DNA of 7,251 nucleotides, from the NCBI GenBank assembly GCA_015654715.1, contig JAATGK010000197.1, positions 1 to 7,251 of the forward strand. Direction: 5' to 3'. The notes under the pieces were generated by a model, which saw only the letters and a list, made by a program, of their open reading frames with translations, was not told where the DNA came from and did not search any database. A program made the translations under genes and the position numbers. Shown in pieces: positions 6,172 to 7,251 of the stretch; within the stretch, counting starts at the first letter, position 1; each line of letters begins with the position of its first letter. Source of the DNA: Alphaproteobacteria bacterium. GTDB taxonomy: Bacteria; Pseudomonadota; Alphaproteobacteria; Micropepsales; Micropepsaceae.

Positions 6172-7016
6172 AGTTTCGCCGTTACCCCACCCAGGATCAC
6201 CCGCTGCTCAGGATTCTATTGTCGCTCACCGCCATCAGCGTCGTGGCGCTTTTCCTGGTGTTGCCGCTTGCCACCGTATTCACCGAAGCCTTACGCAAGG
6301 GCTTCGGCATGGCCATCGATGCGCTGAAAGACCCCGACGCGCTCGCCGCGGTACGCCTGACGCTGTTGACAGCGGCCATCGCGGTGCCACTCAACGCCGC
6401 GTTCGGCATCGCCGGCGCTTGGGCCATCGCCAAGTTCGTTTTCAAGGGCAAGCAGTTTCTGACGACACTGATCGATCTGCCGTTCTCGATCTTGCCGGTC
6501 GTTTCGGGCCTGATCTACGTGCTGATCTTCGGCCTGCAAGGCTGGTTCGGCGACTCTTTACGTGACGCCAACATCAAGATCATCTTTGCCCTGCCCGGCA
6601 TCGTCTTGGCGACGATCTTCGTCACCTTCCCGTTCGTGGCGCGCGAATTGATCCCGCTGATGACCGACCAGGGCCGCGAAGAGGAAGAAGCCGCGACCTC
6701 GCTCGGCGCGTCCGGCTGGCAAACGTTCGCGCGGGTGACCCTGCCCAATATCAAATGGGGTCTGCTCTACGGCGTTCTTTTGTGCAATGCGCGCGCGATG
6801 GGCGAATTCGGCGCCGTGTCGGTGGTGTCGGGACATATCCGCGGCCTCACCAACACCATGCCGCTGCACGTCGAAGTGCTCTACAACGACTATCAATTCG
6901 TCGGTGCGTTTGCGGTCGCCTCGCTTTTGGCGCTGCTGGCGATCGTGACCCTGGTTCTCAAATCCCTGCTGGAATGGCATTTCGCGGACGAGATCGCCGC
7001 GACCCACCGGCACTAG
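6168..7016 (+). CDS. cysW: Sulfate ABC transporter permease CysW
   Basis: Second membrane half of the sulfate/thiosulfate importer, 282 aa. Hydrophobic segments are near residues 15-38, 62-88, 100-123, 137-157, 196-206 and 245-266. The EAA loop is [20 protein letters not shown] (171-190), followed by [27 protein letters not shown] (106-122) and [18 protein letters not shown] (209-226) are typical of CysW rather than CysT. The start overlaps the cysT stop in ATGA (6168-6171), indicating translational coupling. The TAG stop (7014-7016) lies inside the left arm of the repeat element that separates cysW from cysA. The last residues, ATHRH, are hydrophilic and need not be original if the element inserted there. 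Confidence 0.95.
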   Translation: MKFRRYPTQDHPLLRILLSLTAISVVALFLVLPLATVFTEALRKGFGMAIDALKDPDALAAVRLTLLTAAIAVPLNAAFGIAGAWAIAKFVFKGKQFLTTLIDLPFSILPVVSGLIYVLIFGLQGWFGDSLRDANIKIIFALPGIVLATIFVTFPFVARELIPLMTDQGREEEEAATSLGASGWQTFARVTLPNIKWGLLYGVLLCNARAMGEFGAVSVVSGHIRGLTNTMPLHVEVLYNDYQFVGAFAVASLLALLAIVTLVLKSLLEWHFADEIAATHRH

Positions 7017-7159
7017 AGCATTTCACCGTTACGGAGGCGATGAAATGCTTTAGATTCTTTGACTGTCGCGCTTCATGGCCGAAAACCGCCCGGCGTGCTT
7101 TGCACGCCCATTCTCAAATGGCGCGCAACGCGCGGGCACTTTTCGGTGAAGCGCTCTAG
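7013..7159. repeat. 147-bp structured intergenic repeat element between cysW and cysA
   Basis: The ends, CTAGAGCATTTCACCG (7013-7028) and CGGTGAAGCGCTCTAG (7144-7159), are inverted repeats matching at 14 of 16 positions. Inside are two alternative hairpins. In hairpin I, CTAGAGCATTTCA (7013-7025) pairs with TGAAATGCTTTAG (7041-7053) at 12 of 13 positions. In hairpin II, GCGCTTCA (7068-7075) plus CCGAAAA (7079-7085) pairs with TTTTCGGTGAAGCGC (7140-7154), 15 bp with a 3-nt bulge. Hairpin II carries sub-hairpins GGCGTGC-TTT-GCACGCC (7092-7108) and GCGCG-CAA-CGCGC (7121-7133). There is no coding potential. It resembles the nonautonomous palindromic repeats common between genes in alphaproteobacteria (from memory; copy number not checkable here). 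Confidence 0.7.
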
Positions 7160-7171
7160 CGGAGTCTGTTC

Positions 7172-7251
7172 ATGAGTTTGGTTGTTGATTCCATCGTCAA
7201 GCGCTTCGAGCGCTTTCCGGCGCTGAACGGCGTCAGCCTGACCGCGCCGCA
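7172..7251 (+). CDS. cysA: Sulfate ABC transporter ATPase CysA, N-terminal fragment
   Basis: The ATPase that drives sulfate import. Only 26 codons are inside the window: MSLVVDSIVKRFERFPALNG followed by VSLTAP. This matches the first two strands of ABC ATPases, where a KxF...ALxxVSL pattern precedes the Walker A loop; Walker A itself lies beyond the edge. GGAG (7161-7164) is 7 nt before the ATG. Position after cysT and cysW supports the name. Unlike the tightly overlapping upstream genes, it is separated by the 155-nt structured repeat, so its expression may depend on readthrough of those hairpins. The 3' end is cut by the window, not truncated biologically. Confidence 0.88.
   Translation, partial: MSLVVDSIVKRFERFPALNGVSLTAP

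Noticed and set aside
6755..7159. 134-codon + strand open frame over the end of cysW and the repeat
   Set aside because: It is out of frame with cysW and runs through the structured repeat. It is Arg/Ala-rich with no domain and no ribosome-binding site.
1..7251. CRISPR array, tRNA/rRNA genes, integrase or transposase genes
   Set aside because: No regularly spaced repeats, no tRNA-like cloverleaf with CCA-end context, and no recombinase motifs were seen on either strand.

Overview
The window (about 60% G+C by eye, strong G/C preference at third codon positions, all genes on the + strand) looks like a chromosomal segment of an alphaproteobacterium. The basis is the gene families (Rrf2 regulator with a four-cysteine tail, Porin_O_P family porin, CysT/CysW/CysA), the CTTGAC/CTATAT-like promoter shape, and a GAGCATTTCACCG-type intergenic repeat of the kind common in that class. 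No genus can be assigned from the sequence alone.

Layout. (1) 1-1214: the end of a sugar-phosphate operon, with the C-terminal two thirds of 6-phosphogluconolactonase (pgl) followed by a ROK-family, polyphosphate-glucokinase-like kinase. It closes with an A-tract/T-tract terminator hairpin. (2) 1253-1968: an AT-richer intergenic stretch and a single-domain bacteriohemerythrin starting at GTG, with all seven di-iron ligands. (3) 2067-2630: an Rrf2-type winged-helix regulator with its own promoter, a TAGTACTA palindrome near the expected transcription start, and a terminator-like hairpin. (4) 2659-7251: a sulfate-uptake operon made of an outer-membrane porin, a periplasmic sulfate-binding protein (sbp), the permeases cysT and cysW, and the first codons of the ATPase cysA, which continues beyond the window.

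Working model. Sulfate would cross the outer membrane through the porin, be captured by Sbp, pass through CysT/CysW powered by CysA, and enter cysteine synthesis. The adjacent Rrf2 protein is the obvious candidate regulator (inference).

Points of most interest. The sbp frame is interrupted by TGA at 5258-5260 exactly where the family has a conserved Trp (TGG). The next 22 codons still encode the conserved C-terminal tail and end in an ATGA overlap with cysT. A perfect 7-bp hairpin covers the porin Shine-Dalgarno and start codon. Duplicated sequence blocks lie upstream of the porin promoter. A 147-bp, heavily structured, inverted-repeat-bounded element sits between cysW and cysA. I found no wholly unknown multi-gene system; the novelty is in these regulatory and mutational details.
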